The notes below the pieces were generated by a model. That model was given only the letters and a program-made list of their open reading frames with translations, did no database searches and was not told the origin of the DNA. A stretch of DNA of 51,506 nucleotides, taken from Clostridia bacterium. Lineage in GTDB: Bacteria; Bacillota; Clostridia; Christensenellales; CAG-138. Positions 40,502-49,601 of the stretch are shown one piece after another; position 1 is the stretch's first letter; each line of letters starts with the position of its first letter. The translations under genes and the position numbers were made by a program. The stretch is taken from positions 1 to 51,506 of the forward strand of contig JAFYJD010000013.1 in NCBI GenBank assembly GCA_017538255.1, read 5' to 3'.

Positions 40502-41713
40502 TTACGGCGCGGTGTGCGATACGCTTTTGATAACCTCGTTGTCGATGGTAACATAGCGTGGATCCGCGTCCGCGAACAGATTCGCGGGGAACTTGAGCAC
40601 AAAATGCGTGTTGCCCGCTGCGTCGCGCGATCTTTCGACCACCTCATAGGTCCAGCCGTCGGCTCCGACGATGTCGAGTTCCTGCGAGGCGATGACCGCC
40701 GCGCGATCCTCCGCGATGACGAAGTTGCTGTACTCCACCTTGTCGCGCATATCCATATCCTTGCTGTAGCCCTCGCGCCCCGTAAACGCATTGTCGAGCA
40801 CGGCCATATCCTCCCTATATGAAAGCGCCTCGTTATAGAAGAGCGCTGCGGAGCGATACTTCTCCGTGTCGACGGGGGTTATGAGTTCATAGGTCGAAAA
40901 CAACGTGCCGTTGAACGCGGTCTCCTTGATGCGCTTGCCGTCCTTGGCGGTGTAGATGCCGGACGAGAGCACGTTCATCCAGTCGCTCGAGAGGATGAGC
41001 CTTCCGTTCTCCCAAACGCGCTGCGCGGAAGTGTAGAACGCCAGCACCTCGTCAACGTCGTTGTACTCGGCGGGACGCCCCGGCGAGATGAAGAGTTCCG
41101 CGCTGCGGGTCTCCGCGGCTTTGAGTTTGCCGTCCTCTATGCACCAGAGGGTATAATTGAACGCGTGTATGCCGCTGCCGGAGTAGGGCGCGTATTCAAG
41201 CAGATAGTTCCTGCCGTTCACAGTCGTCAGCGCGAAGGTGTTTAGTGAAACGTGCGCGGTTGATATCTCGCCGAGAGCGCCGACCTTAACGCCGTTTTTC
41301 TCGATGTACGGACAGGTGCTTCCCGTTTCGTAGCCCGAACCTGCCGCGAGCAGATATTCGTTGAGATCGACGACAAAGTACTCGCTTTCGCCGTCGCCGT
41401 CAAGGTCGATGCGCCATCTCAAACACCCGTCATTGGGCATCGTAGTCGGCACAGGCGTCGGCTCATCCGTAGGTGCTTCGCTCGGGGCGTCGCTCTCAGG
41501 CACATCGCTTACGGGTATGTCCGAGGACGGCGCATCGGTGAGTTCCTCCGTGGGCAGTGGCGACTCGGCGGTGGGCATAGCGGTTTCATCTATGGACGTC
41601 GGCGAAACAGCCGCTGGCGTTTCGCTTCCATTGTTAATAAACTTACAGGCGCCCATTCCCGCAAACGCAACCGCGACGGTCAGCGCCAAAGCAACAAATC
41701 GGATTCGTTTCAT
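40502..41713 (-). CDS. Lipoprotein with acidic Ser/Thr/Pro linker, function unknown
   Basis: A 403-aa protein starting at the ATG after AAGGAG. The signal peptide ends in a lipobox (AGMGAC). A low-complexity linker of about 80 residues (rich in Ser, Pro, Asp, Glu and Thr) follows, then a domain opening with RIDLDGDGESEYFVVDL, a DxDxDG calcium-binding-like loop of the kind seen in FG-GAP/VCBS-type lipoproteins. The rest has no family I recognise. It has a full-consensus promoter, divergent from feoA. Confidence 0.75.
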   Translation of the reverse strand: MKRIRFVALALTVAVAFAGMGACKFINNGSETPAAVSPTSIDETAMPTAESPLPTEELTDAPSSDIPVSDVPESDAPSEAPTDEPTPVPTTMPNDGCLRWRIDLDGDGESEYFVVDLNEYLLAAGSGYETGSTCPYIEKNGVKVGALGEISTAHVSLNTFALTTVNGRNYLLEYAPYSGSGIHAFNYTLWCIEDGKLKAAETRSAELFISPGRPAEYNDVDEVLAFYTSAQRVWENGRLILSSDWMNVLSSGIYTAKDGKRIKETAFNGTLFSTYELITPVDTEKYRSAALFYNEALSYREDMAVLDNAFTGREGYSKDMDMRDKVEYSNFVIAEDRAAVIASQELDIVGADGWTYEVVERSRDAAGNTHFVLKFPANLFADADPRYVTIDNEVIKSVSHTAP

Positions 41714-41743
41714 TGCACTTTCTCCTTTGCTGTTATAACGGGC

Positions 41744-41772
41744 ATTATACAACCCCTTGGGCGCTTTGTCAA
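41744..41772 (-). promoter_or_regulatory. Promoter of the acidic-linker lipoprotein gene, full consensus
   Basis: TTGACA (41772-41767), 17 bases, TATAAT (41749-41744) on the minus strand. The overlapping region on the plus strand (TTGTCA 41766-41771) may serve feoAB but has only a poor -10. Confidence 0.8.
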
Positions 41773-41852
41773 CGAAATATGTCGATTTTTATTCGCTAAA
41801 ACGCTATATAACGCATACTATGGCATTAAATATGTATTGGGGAGCGTGCGCT

Positions 41853-42119
41853 ATGGAGAAATGCGGCGATAAAGGACCGATCGGACTGAACGAACTCAAA
41901 CAGGGCCAACGCGCCCGAATAGAGCGCGTTTTGGCGCAAGGCGATCTAAAACTCAAACTTACCGAACTCGGCTTTTTCGCGGGGGAGCCCGTTCAAAAAA
42001 CGCTCGTTTCGCCGCTCGGCGATCCCGCAGCCTATCTCGTGCGCGGCTCGATAACGGCGATCAGGAACGCTGACGCCGCGCTTGTGCGCGTACTTCCCAC
42101 GGAAAGGCAAGGTGTATGA
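41853..42119 (+). CDS. feoA: FeoA-family protein
   Basis: An 88-aa SH3-like domain protein. LNELKQGQRARIERV, LKLTELGFFAGEPVQ and AAYLVRGSITAIRNADAALVRV follow the FeoA pattern. The ATG at 41853 is chosen because GGGGAG lies upstream and it gives the usual length. FeoA binds FeoB and is needed for Fe(II) uptake; its stop is followed one base later by feoB. No Fur box was clearly seen upstream. Confidence 0.9.
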   Translation: MEKCGDKGPIGLNELKQGQRARIERVLAQGDLKLKLTELGFFAGEPVQKTLVSPLGDPAAYLVRGSITAIRNADAALVRVLPTERQGV

Positions 42120-42120
42120 T

Positions 42121-44061
42121 ATGGGTCTCACTTCATCTTCAAGCGGGCGCGGCGCGCTGCGCGAAAAAATCGCCGCTGACAATAAAGACGGTCTGCCCGT
42201 CGTTGCGCTTGCGGGCAATCCGAACGTCGGCAAAAGCACGGTGTTCAACGCGCTGACGGGGCTCAAACAGCATACCGGCAACTGGTCAGGCAAAACCGTT
42301 TCGCTCGCGAGCGGACGCGGCAAAAAGCGCGACCTCGTTTTTGTGGATCTGCCCGGCTGCCGTTCGCTCTCGCCCGCGTCGCTCGAGGAATCGATCGCCC
42401 GCGATGCGCTCATCCGCGGCGAATACTCCGCCGTCATCGCGGTCGTCAACGCCTCTGGGCTCGAAGCGAGCCTTGCGCTTGCGCTGCAGGTGCTTGCGCT
42501 TACCTCGCGCGCCGTCATATGCCTGAATCTCATCGACGAAGCCGAAAAGCACGGCACGCGCATCGACGTGCGGCTGCTTTCAAAGCGGCTCGGCGTGCCC
42601 GTCATCCCCTGCACGGCGCGAAGCGGCAGGGGTCTCGGCGCGCTTGAAAAGGCGGTGCGCGAGGTCATCGCGCGGCCCGAAAGCGGGGGAAACGCCGCCT
42701 ACCGCGCTTTTCTGCCGCCCGTTGACGGCGGAGAAGCGGCGGAACGCGCCGCTATCGCCTGCCTTGAGGAATGTTCTCGCGTGCTCGACGGCGCAATAAA
42801 AACCGAAAACGTGGAGAAACGCTCGCTGACCGAACGGCTCGACCGAGCCGCCGTCGGAAAATACACAGCGTTTCCCGTGATGTTCCTTTTGCTGATGCTG
42901 GTTTTTTACATCACCCTCATCGGCGCAAACTACCCGTCCGAACTGCTGTATTCGCTCTTTTCGCGGCTTGAAACGCTCGTCTTCCGTGCGCTCTGTGCCG
43001 TCAACGCCGCCCCGTGGCTGCGCGACGCGCTCGTGTTCGGTATGCTTCGCACGGTCTTTCGCGTCGTTTCCGTCATGCTCCCGCCGATGGCGATATTCTT
43101 TCCGCTTTTTACGCTCGCGGAGGATCTTGGCTATCTGCCGCGCGCGGCGTTCTGCCTTGACCGCTGTTTTCGTGCCTGCGGCTCCTGCGGCAAGCAAGCG
43201 CTGACCGTTTCGATGGGCTTTGGCTGCAACGCGGCGGGGGTCGTCGGCTGCCGCATCATCGAAAACCGCAGCGAGCGCATCTCGGCGATGCTGACAAACA
43301 GCCTCGTGCCCTGCAACGGGCGCTTTCCGCTGTTGATAACGCTCGTTTCCGTGTTCCTGTTCAAAAGTGCGCTCGGCGCTTCGCCTCTCGTGTCCGCCGC
43401 GGCGCTCGCGGGGCTGATCTGTTTCGCCGTCGCCGTAACGCTCGGCACTACCAAAATACTTTCAAAAACGCTCTTTCGCGGCGAAAGTTCACCGTTTTTG
43501 ATGGAACTGCCGCCCTACCGCCCGCCAAAACTCGTTCCCCTTATAATAAGAAGCGTACTCGACCGCACCCTGCGCCTGCTCGTGCGCGCCGTGGCGGTCG
43601 CCGCGCCCGCAGGGCTCGTCATCTACGCCGCCGCCAACATACCGGCGGGCGGGGGGACCCTGCTCTCATCCTTTTGCGCTTTGCTTGACGCGCCCGCGCG
43701 CTTTTTCGGGCTGGACGGCACGATCCTTGCCGCATTCATCCTTGCCCTGCCCGCGAACGAGATAGTTCTGCCCGTCATCCTTATGGCATACACGGGCGGC
43801 GGTGCGCTCGGCGAGGCGATGGGCGGCGCGGAACTGCTCTCGCTTCTTCAATCAAACGGCTGGACTCTTAAAACGGCGTGCTCCGTTATGATATTTACGC
43901 TGTTCCATTGGCCCTGCTCCACAACGCTTTTGACCGTCAAAAAGGAAGCGGGCGGCGTCAAATGGATGCTTCTGGCGTTTCTCGTTCCCACCGTCGTCGG
44001 GCTCGTACTAATTGCCGTTATGAACGGGATATGGAGTTTTTTCGCCCCGGGTATGTACTGA
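42121..44061 (+). CDS. feoB: Ferrous iron transporter FeoB
   Basis: FeoB is a membrane Fe(II) importer with an N-terminal G domain. The 646-aa protein has G1 (GNPNVGKST), a G3 motif DLPG, G4 NLID (usually N-M/L-x-D) and G5-like TARSGRG, then about ten membrane helices with Gate regions and cysteines in SMGFGCNAAG and NSLVPCNGRFP. G3 reads DLPGCRSLSP where most FeoB proteins have DLPGTYSL, and the C-terminal part is compact for the family. It is cotranscribed with feoA and followed by a hairpin (44131-44171). Confidence 0.94.
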   Translation: MGLTSSSSGRGALREKIAADNKDGLPVVALAGNPNVGKSTVFNALTGLKQHTGNWSGKTVSLASGRGKKRDLVFVDLPGCRSLSPASLEESIARDALIRGEYSAVIAVVNASGLEASLALALQVLALTSRAVICLNLIDEAEKHGTRIDVRLLSKRLGVPVIPCTARSGRGLGALEKAVREVIARPESGGNAAYRAFLPPVDGGEAAERAAIACLEECSRVLDGAIKTENVEKRSLTERLDRAAVGKYTAFPVMFLLLMLVFYITLIGANYPSELLYSLFSRLETLVFRALCAVNAAPWLRDALVFGMLRTVFRVVSVMLPPMAIFFPLFTLAEDLGYLPRAAFCLDRCFRACGSCGKQALTVSMGFGCNAAGVVGCRIIENRSERISAMLTNSLVPCNGRFPLLITLVSVFLFKSALGASPLVSAAALAGLICFAVAVTLGTTKILSKTLFRGESSPFLMELPPYRPPKLVPLIIRSVLDRTLRLLVRAVAVAAPAGLVIYAAANIPAGGGTLLSSFCALLDAPARFFGLDGTILAAFILALPANEIVLPVILMAYTGGGALGEAMGGAELLSLLQSNGWTLKTACSVMIFTLFHWPCSTTLLTVKKEAGGVKWMLLAFLVPTVVGLVLIAVMNGIWSFFAPGMY

Positions 44062-44130
44062 AATTATGCGATTCCTCCCCGTTTGCGGCTGTTTTCTCCG
44101 AAAAACCCGCTAACGAAAATCCTGCAAAAA

Positions 44131-44171
44131 GCAAAACCCCGCTTCGGAGTTTTCCGCGGCAGGGTTTTTGC
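44131..44171 (+). terminator. Terminator-like hairpin after feoB
   Basis: GCAAAACCC (44131-44139) pairs with GGGTTTTTGC (44162-44171) around a GC-rich centre. The T run is part of the stem. Confidence 0.5.
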
Positions 44172-44257
44172 GTATTGTCAAAGAATTAAGAAATCTAATA
44201 AGGAGTGTTTGTAAGCGCGGAGTACCAATAGATATCGTTTCAAAGTAATATACCTCC

Positions 44258-44887
44258 TTATTTTGTTATACGGTTGTAAATATTATAAATACTGTCGGCA
44301 ACATCGGAATGTGCGGCATAGGACAGCGCGGTAAAACCTTCCTTAAACGAGGCAAAGTTGGCTTTAAGATACACGGCAAGAAAATAATCGCTTCCCAATC
44401 CCTTCAGTTCATCGGGAAAAACAAGCCCGTTGTCTTTAAATACCATATAGAGTTCTTTTGAAGACATATTTTCAAGATCTTCGTCGCTGTATTTTTTATC
44501 GCGATATGCGCCGGGCTTAAAAACTATCCGATCCTCTTCGGCGTTTGGGTCGGCGATCTCTTTGCATATCCCGTTTACAGCCGAGGAAAGTTCGGCATAT
44601 GCGGTGTCTGCGGAGGATGCCATCCCAATGCTGAATTGCTCGAAGTTTTGTTTGATGCATTCGGCAATCTCGCGCTCCGACATTTTCAGTTTGAGTTCGT
44701 CGCTTAGCATAAGACCGTTATCCGATAAAACCGAAAACAATTCATCGGCGGGCAAATCGTTTAGGGCGGTGTAACTGTATTTTCCCAAATTGCCGGCAGC
44801 TTTTTCTTTGTCGACAGACGGTTGAGTTTTACATCCGCATATGAGCAAAAGCGTAAATAATAATGAGATAAAAAGCTTCCCTTTCAT
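44258..44887 (-). CDS. Lipoprotein with an internal domain duplication
   Basis: A 209-aa protein with a signal peptide and lipobox (LLICGC, Cys at residue 19). The mature protein contains two copies of a helical unit of about 75 residues: ELFSVLSDNGLMLSDELK ... CIKQNFEQFSIGM and ELYMVFKDNGLVFPDELK ... YLKANFASFKEGF. The unit is not known to me. The gene is more A/T-rich than rny and feoB on either side. It has its own promoter (44917-44946). Confidence 0.75.
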   Translation of the reverse strand: MKGKLFISLLFTLLLICGCKTQPSVDKEKAAGNLGKYSYTALNDLPADELFSVLSDNGLMLSDELKLKMSEREIAECIKQNFEQFSIGMASSADTAYAELSSAVNGICKEIADPNAEEDRIVFKPGAYRDKKYSDEDLENMSSKELYMVFKDNGLVFPDELKGLGSDYFLAVYLKANFASFKEGFTALSYAAHSDVADSIYNIYNRITK

Positions 44888-44916
44888 TTTGCAGCTCCTT
44901 TCTTTACGTTTTTTGT

Positions 44917-44946
44917 ATTATAATATAAAAACATAAAAAAAATCAA
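44917..44946 (-). promoter_or_regulatory. Promoter of the duplicated-domain lipoprotein gene
   Basis: TTGATT (44946-44941), 18 bases of A/T-rich spacer, TATAAT (44922-44917). Confidence 0.6.
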
Positions 44947-45026
44947 GCAGGAGTTTTCTCCGCGATATCTGCAAAGCGATCATGCGATCGAAGGCGCTCA
45001 AAACCGTATCGGAACCGATCTTGCAG

Positions 45027-45066
45027 CAAAAACCCCGCCGCGGAGAACGCCGAAGCGGGGTTTTAT
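45027..45066 (-). terminator. Terminator of rny
   Basis: AAAACCCCGC and GCGGGGTTTT arms (45029-45038, 45055-45064); on the minus strand the hairpin ends in a T tract. Confidence 0.8.
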
Positions 45067-45080
45067 TCTGCTGTTTGGTT

Positions 45081-46640
45081 TTATTTTGCGTACTCGGTCG
45101 CCCTTGTTTCTCTGATGACGTTGACCTTTATCTGACCCGGGTATTCGAGTTCGGCTTCGATGCGCTTTACGATATCCTTTGCGACGACGATGATATCCGT
45201 ATCGGAAACGGTATCGCTCTTGACCATTATGCGCACTTCCCTGCCTGCCTGGATGGCAAAACTCTTGTCGACGCCGTCGAACGAGTTTGCGATCTCCTCG
45301 AGTTTTTCAAGGCGCTTGATGTAGTTTTCAAGCGTTTCGCGCCTTGCGCCGGGGCGTGCCGCGGATATCGCGTCTCCCGCCTGTACGAGCACCGCTTCGA
45401 CCGTTCCGGGGTCCACGTCGCCGTGGTGAGCGAGGATGCAATGCACGATCTGGTTGTTTTCGCGATATTTCTTTGCAAGATCGGCGCCGATCTGGTTATG
45501 GGTGCCCTCGATCTCGTGATCGACGGCCTTGCCGATATCGTGCAGAAGTCCCGCACGCTTTGCGAGCTGAACGTTTACGCCGAGTTCGGTTGCCATAAGT
45601 CCACACAGATGCGCGACCTCGATCGAGTGCTTGAGCACGTTCTGCCCGTAGCTCGTGCGGTAGCGGAGCCTGCCGAGGAGCCTGACGAGTTCGGGGTGCA
45701 GACCGTGGATGCCGACCTCGAACACCGCCTGTTCGCCCGCTTCCCGGATCTGGTTTTCGACCTCTTTGCGGGCCTTTTCGACCATTTCTTCGATCCTGGC
45801 GGGGTGGATGCGGCCGTCGAGGATCAGTTTTTCGAGCGCGATCCTCGCTATCTCCCTGCGCATCGGGTCAAAGCCCGAAAGGATGACGGCCTCCGGGGTA
45901 TCGTCGATGATGAGATCGACGCCCGTCGCTGTCTCGAGGGTGCGGATGTTGCGGCCCTCGCGGCCGATGATGCGGCCCTTCATTTCATCGTTGGGCAGCG
46001 CAACTACCGAAACGGTGGTCTCGGCGACGTGATCCGCCGCGCAGCGCTGTATCGCCATAGAGATGATGTTGGTCGCTCTCCTGTCCGCCTCCGCCTTGGT
46101 CTTTGCCTCTATATCACGGATGATGAGAGCGGCGTCGTGCCTTGCGTCCTTTTCAACGTTTGCAAGAAGCACTTCTTTTGCTTCGTCTTGGGACATCCCC
46201 GCAACGCGTTCGAGTTCGGTCTTTTGCTGCTCGTAGAGCCTGTCGATCTCGGCTTCCTTTGCGTCCATGGTCTTGAGGCGCTTGTTGAGCTGCTGTTCGC
46301 GCTGTTCCAGACCGTCCTGTTTCTTGTCGAAACTTTCTTCCCTTTGCTGCAGGCGGCTCTCGGCGCGCTGCAGTTCTTTTCTGCGTTCTTTGTTTTCTCT
46401 TTCGTTCTCGCTCTTGATGCGATAGACCTCTTCCTTCGCTTCAAGGAGCGTCTCTTTCTTGATGGTTTCCGCTCGCTTCTGCGCGTCGTCGATCATCTTT
46501 TTGACCATTTCGTCGGCTTCGGCGACCTTGGATTCTGCGCTGTGCTTATCGTACATATGGATCCCGAATGCGCCTATCAGGGCGCCTATCACGAAGGTGA
46601 TCGCGGGAATTGCATATATCAACCAATCCTTCACAGACAT
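45081..46640 (-). CDS. rny: Ribonuclease Y
   Basis: RNase Y is the membrane-bound endonuclease that starts mRNA decay in Firmicutes. The 519-aa protein has an N-terminal membrane helix (residues 6-27), a long charged coiled coil (about 40-170), a KH RNA-binding domain ([14 protein letters not shown], about 220) and an HD phosphohydrolase domain with [10 protein letters not shown]. The start follows AGGAGG. In many Firmicutes rny follows recA; here it is 32 kb away in its own unit with a consensus promoter. Confidence 0.97.
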   Translation of the reverse strand: MSVKDWLIYAIPAITFVIGALIGAFGIHMYDKHSAESKVAEADEMVKKMIDDAQKRAETIKKETLLEAKEEVYRIKSENERENKERRKELQRAESRLQQREESFDKKQDGLEQREQQLNKRLKTMDAKEAEIDRLYEQQKTELERVAGMSQDEAKEVLLANVEKDARHDAALIIRDIEAKTKAEADRRATNIISMAIQRCAADHVAETTVSVVALPNDEMKGRIIGREGRNIRTLETATGVDLIIDDTPEAVILSGFDPMRREIARIALEKLILDGRIHPARIEEMVEKARKEVENQIREAGEQAVFEVGIHGLHPELVRLLGRLRYRTSYGQNVLKHSIEVAHLCGLMATELGVNVQLAKRAGLLHDIGKAVDHEIEGTHNQIGADLAKKYRENNQIVHCILAHHGDVDPGTVEAVLVQAGDAISAARPGARRETLENYIKRLEKLEEIANSFDGVDKSFAIQAGREVRIMVKSDTVSDTDIIVVAKDIVKRIEAELEYPGQIKVNVIRETRATEYAK

Positions 46641-46738
46641 TTACCTCCTATATATATTAAATGCGATGCCCCGCAGTCAACTCAAAATCAATAGACAATA
46701 TCAGCCAACACTAACGGCAGCATATATGCATTCGTTCT

Positions 46739-46767
46739 ATTATATCGTTGAACTTATCCTCTGTCAA
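46739..46767 (-). promoter_or_regulatory. rny promoter, full consensus
   Basis: TTGACA (46767-46762), exactly 17 bases, TATAAT (46744-46739). The predicted leader is about 90 nt. Confidence 0.85.
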
Positions 46768-46840
46768 TAGTTTTGGGGGCTAAATGCGCGGTTTGTTCAT
46801 TATTTATATGCACGCCCGCCCCGCCCCGCCAAAAGAACGC

Positions 46841-46881
46841 AAAAAAACGGGCCTCTGCGCCCAAAACAGCCGCAGCCCGCG
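46841..46881 (-). terminator. Terminator of the second padR gene
   Basis: CGGGCTGCGG and GCAGAGGCCCG form an imperfect stem on the minus strand, followed by TTTTTTT. Confidence 0.65.
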
Positions 46882-46930
46882 TAAAAAATCCGTTCCTTAA
46901 CGGTTCGGTATCGGCAAAGATACCCGCGCT

Positions 46931-47263
46931 CTACTTCATCAAAGTTTCAAATACTTCCGATATCTCCTCATATCCCTTTATCGTTTTTTCGAGATATGCG
47001 CGGCCCTGCTGCGTTATCGAATAATAACTCCTTGCGCGCCCCTCCGAAACCTCCGTAGCCGAGATAGCGATATAGCCCTGCTCCTCCAACCGATAGAGCA
47101 CGGGATAGAGTATGGAGATCGTGTAGCGCCCGTCGCTTCTATCCTTCAGCGCGGCGGATATCTCATAGCCGTACATCGGTCTGTCCGAAAGAAAGCGCAG
47201 CACGATGAGCGGACTTGTCGCCCGCTTGAAATACGATATGAAGGAATGACCTGTATCTGGCAT
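46931..47263 (-). CDS. PadR-family transcriptional regulator
   Basis: A 110-aa winged-helix repressor with PadR motifs: LIVLRFLSDRPMYGYEI, YTISILYPVLYRLEEQGYI and SYYSITQQGRAYL. The ATG follows GGAGG. It is encoded back to back with the three-gene ABC exporter, and both promoters overlap within about 65 bases, so it probably controls both. PadR regulators of this group often answer to antimicrobial peptides or lipophilic drugs; the ligand here is unknown. Confidence 0.93.
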   Translation of the reverse strand: MPDTGHSFISYFKRATSPLIVLRFLSDRPMYGYEISAALKDRSDGRYTISILYPVLYRLEEQGYIAISATEVSEGRARSYYSITQQGRAYLEKTIKGYEEISEVFETLMK

Positions 47264-47332
47264 TCTCTTAAGCCTCCGTAGCGTTCTGCGAAAACCTCCG
47301 CTTCCGCAGCATTTTCCTTGCTTTCAAGCCAT

Positions 47333-47360
47333 ATTATAGCACAAATTTTATTTTTATCAA
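47333..47360 (-). promoter_or_regulatory. Promoter of the second padR gene
   Basis: TTGATA (47360-47355), 16 bases, TATAAT (47338-47333). Confidence 0.7.
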
Positions 47361-47369
47361 TATATAGCA

Positions 47370-47399
47370 TTGACAAATATCGAACGGATATGATAAACT
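47370..47399 (+). promoter_or_regulatory. Promoter of the PadR-linked ABC exporter operon
   Basis: TTGACA (47370-47375), 18 bases, TAAACT (47394-47399) with TGA just before it. It lies 9 bases from the divergent padR -35. Confidence 0.6.
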
Positions 47400-47434
47400 T
47401 TAAGCAACCAAACAATAAAAAGGAGGTTCGCCCC

Positions 47435-49600
47435 TTGGATATTGTAAAACGACTGTTTAGAAGACCCGTTTCAACGGCTGTTTGGGTCGCGGTGCTGACA
47501 CTTGCCGCGCTGCTTATCGGCGTTGGCGCATCGGTGCTGCACGCCGCGCACACAATGCGCCGGGAGCTCGACTCCAAGCTAATGACCATCGCCGTTCATA
47601 AGCGCCCTTTTGAAGAAATCGAAGAAGGCAGTTATGCCACCACAGACTTTGAAAGCGGCCCGTTGTACGATGATGATATAGCCTATCTTCGCTCACTGCC
47701 GCAGGTGAAGGATATCGATTTGCGCTATCTTTCGGGCGCATACATCGAGGGCGTTTACACGAAGCTCGGTCTCACCGATTTCTTCGACGTGAAGCACGAG
47801 ATATACGGGATGAACGACGGCAGCAGCGGCGTTATACTGATAGGCGAGGTCGAAAGCGCCTTCATCATGGATCCCGATGGCCCGACGCGTACCGATCTCA
47901 CCGCGTTCGGGCTTGGAAGCGACGTTAGCTTAAGAGCCAACTGCGCCATACTCCGCGTGGATGAGGCGCTTGCCATACATCCCGATTACCCGCTCTATTC
48001 GCGGTATGAAGACGACCGGTATAACGGCCGAGTTTTGCTCGTTTTCGATGCCTTTGGCGACGACACGACCTCCTTCTTCAAGGTCGGCAAGCGGTATGCC
48101 GTGCGCGGCGCTTACGATCCGACTCCGAGCGGCCCCGGCATGGATTATCCCGACAGGAATCTGCCGTATTGCCCGAACGTCAATCTTATAAGCGAGAGCT
48201 CTATCAACGGCGCCTTTATCGAGGGCGACTCCCTCGTTTGCTACCGCGACGTCGAATATACGGTGGATTATGATCCCCTGCCGACCGATGATGATACCCC
48301 ACACACCATGACTATGCAGCTTCTTTCAAGGGGCGAGCGCGTGCCCGTTGCCGTGGAATGGAACGGCACCGCCGAGGCGCTTGCAAAGGACGAGGTTTGG
48401 GGTGAATTTATAAAGGAATCCCGCATGGCGCAGCACTCCTTCCCCGTGCTCGGAACGAACTGCCTTGAAAGTATGTATTCCTTCGTTCAAAACGAGGCGA
48501 GCATAGTTCAGGGTCGAAGTTTCACGCAAGACGAGTATGATACCGGCGCAAAGGTGCTGGTAATGGACGAAGGCGTGGCGAGCAGTGCCGGACTCTCCGT
48601 GGGCGATAAGGTTTCCATAAAGCAGTTCCGCCCGGCCATCGGACACGATGAGGGCAATTCCTCCCTCTATAACGACTACTACTCTGCATCCGACGCGTTT
48701 AACAACCCAACGCTCGGCGCCAACGTGTTCTTCCACGGCCTGCCCGATGGCGAAGCTGAGGAATTCACGATAGTCGGCCTCTACCGCATCGAGAACGAGT
48801 GGAAGGACGCCATTTGCTCCTTCACGCCAAACACGCTGTTTATGCCCCGCGCGGCGCAGACGGAGCTTGCCTTCGGCGGCCCCTCGAAGAAGCTCGGCAC
48901 CAAAACAATCACCGGATTCTCTTCGGACGGCATAGAGTGTGAAGTTGAAGAGCCCGATATCAGCATGGGCGGAGTTTGCGGCGTTTATATGTCCATAATA
49001 CTCAAAAACGGCAGTATGGACGAGTTTCTTGAAAAGCTCGAAGCCGACTGCGAGTATGAGAATATTCCGTTTGGTGAGAATGGGTACTTTGTAAAGCGAG
49101 TAAAGGGGCTGAACAGCAAAACCTTCTTCTGCTTCGATCAGGGCTACGAGGCGGTCAAAGCCTCCGTTGAGGGCGTTTGGGCGTCCGCGCTGAAGCTGCT
49201 TTGTATGACCTGCGCGCTCGCGCTGCTGCTGTTTATCGCGTATCTGCTTCTGTATCAGGCGCCGGAGCGCAGAACGCTCGGCATAATGCGCTCGCTCGGC
49301 GCAAAGCCGCGGCGCACACGGCGTTATCTTTTCATAAGCGGGCTTGTGATAGCCGCTGTCGGAATTGCCGTCGGCACGGCGCTTTCGGCGGCGTTCGCAA
49401 GGCTTATCGCGGATAAGCTTGCCGGAGCCGTGATGGGCGAGAACGCGGAAATGATGCGCGAATCGCTCGCCGGGGACAGGCTTCCCGGTTGGCTGTACGC
49501 TATGATCGCGCTTATCGAACTGATTATTGCCGCCGTTCTGCTCTATGCGCACGCGGCGCACCTATCGAAAAAGGATCCGAGAAAACTGTTGGTGAAATGA
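47435..49600 (+). CDS. ABC transporter permease, MacB/FtsX type (long form)
   Basis: A 721-aa protein. The start is TTG at 47435, four bases after AGGAGGTTCG; earlier in-frame ATGs (47318, 47390) lie upstream of or inside the promoter. It has an N-terminal membrane helix (WVAVLTLAALLIGVGASVL), a large extracellular MacB-type domain (about 45-570), and three C-terminal helices of the FtsX domain (LALLLFIAYLLLYQ ... RTLGIMRSLGAKPRRTRR). It forms a transporter with the second permease and the ATPase downstream, probably for export or detoxification of peptides or drugs. Confidence 0.9.
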   Translation: MDIVKRLFRRPVSTAVWVAVLTLAALLIGVGASVLHAAHTMRRELDSKLMTIAVHKRPFEEIEEGSYATTDFESGPLYDDDIAYLRSLPQVKDIDLRYLSGAYIEGVYTKLGLTDFFDVKHEIYGMNDGSSGVILIGEVESAFIMDPDGPTRTDLTAFGLGSDVSLRANCAILRVDEALAIHPDYPLYSRYEDDRYNGRVLLVFDAFGDDTTSFFKVGKRYAVRGAYDPTPSGPGMDYPDRNLPYCPNVNLISESSINGAFIEGDSLVCYRDVEYTVDYDPLPTDDDTPHTMTMQLLSRGERVPVAVEWNGTAEALAKDEVWGEFIKESRMAQHSFPVLGTNCLESMYSFVQNEASIVQGRSFTQDEYDTGAKVLVMDEGVASSAGLSVGDKVSIKQFRPAIGHDEGNSSLYNDYYSASDAFNNPTLGANVFFHGLPDGEAEEFTIVGLYRIENEWKDAICSFTPNTLFMPRAAQTELAFGGPSKKLGTKTITGFSSDGIECEVEEPDISMGGVCGVYMSIILKNGSMDEFLEKLEADCEYENIPFGENGYFVKRVKGLNSKTFFCFDQGYEAVKASVEGVWASALKLLCMTCALALLLFIAYLLLYQAPERRTLGIMRSLGAKPRRTRRYLFISGLVIAAVGIAVGTALSAAFARLIADKLAGAVMGENAEMMRESLAGDRLPGWLYAMIALIELIIAAVLLYAHAAHLSKKDPRKLLVK

Positions 49601-49601
49601 T

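Noticed and set aside
44982..46694. 570-codon antisense frame over rny
   Set aside because: RNase Y is clear on the other strand; the antisense frame is open because of third-position GC bias.
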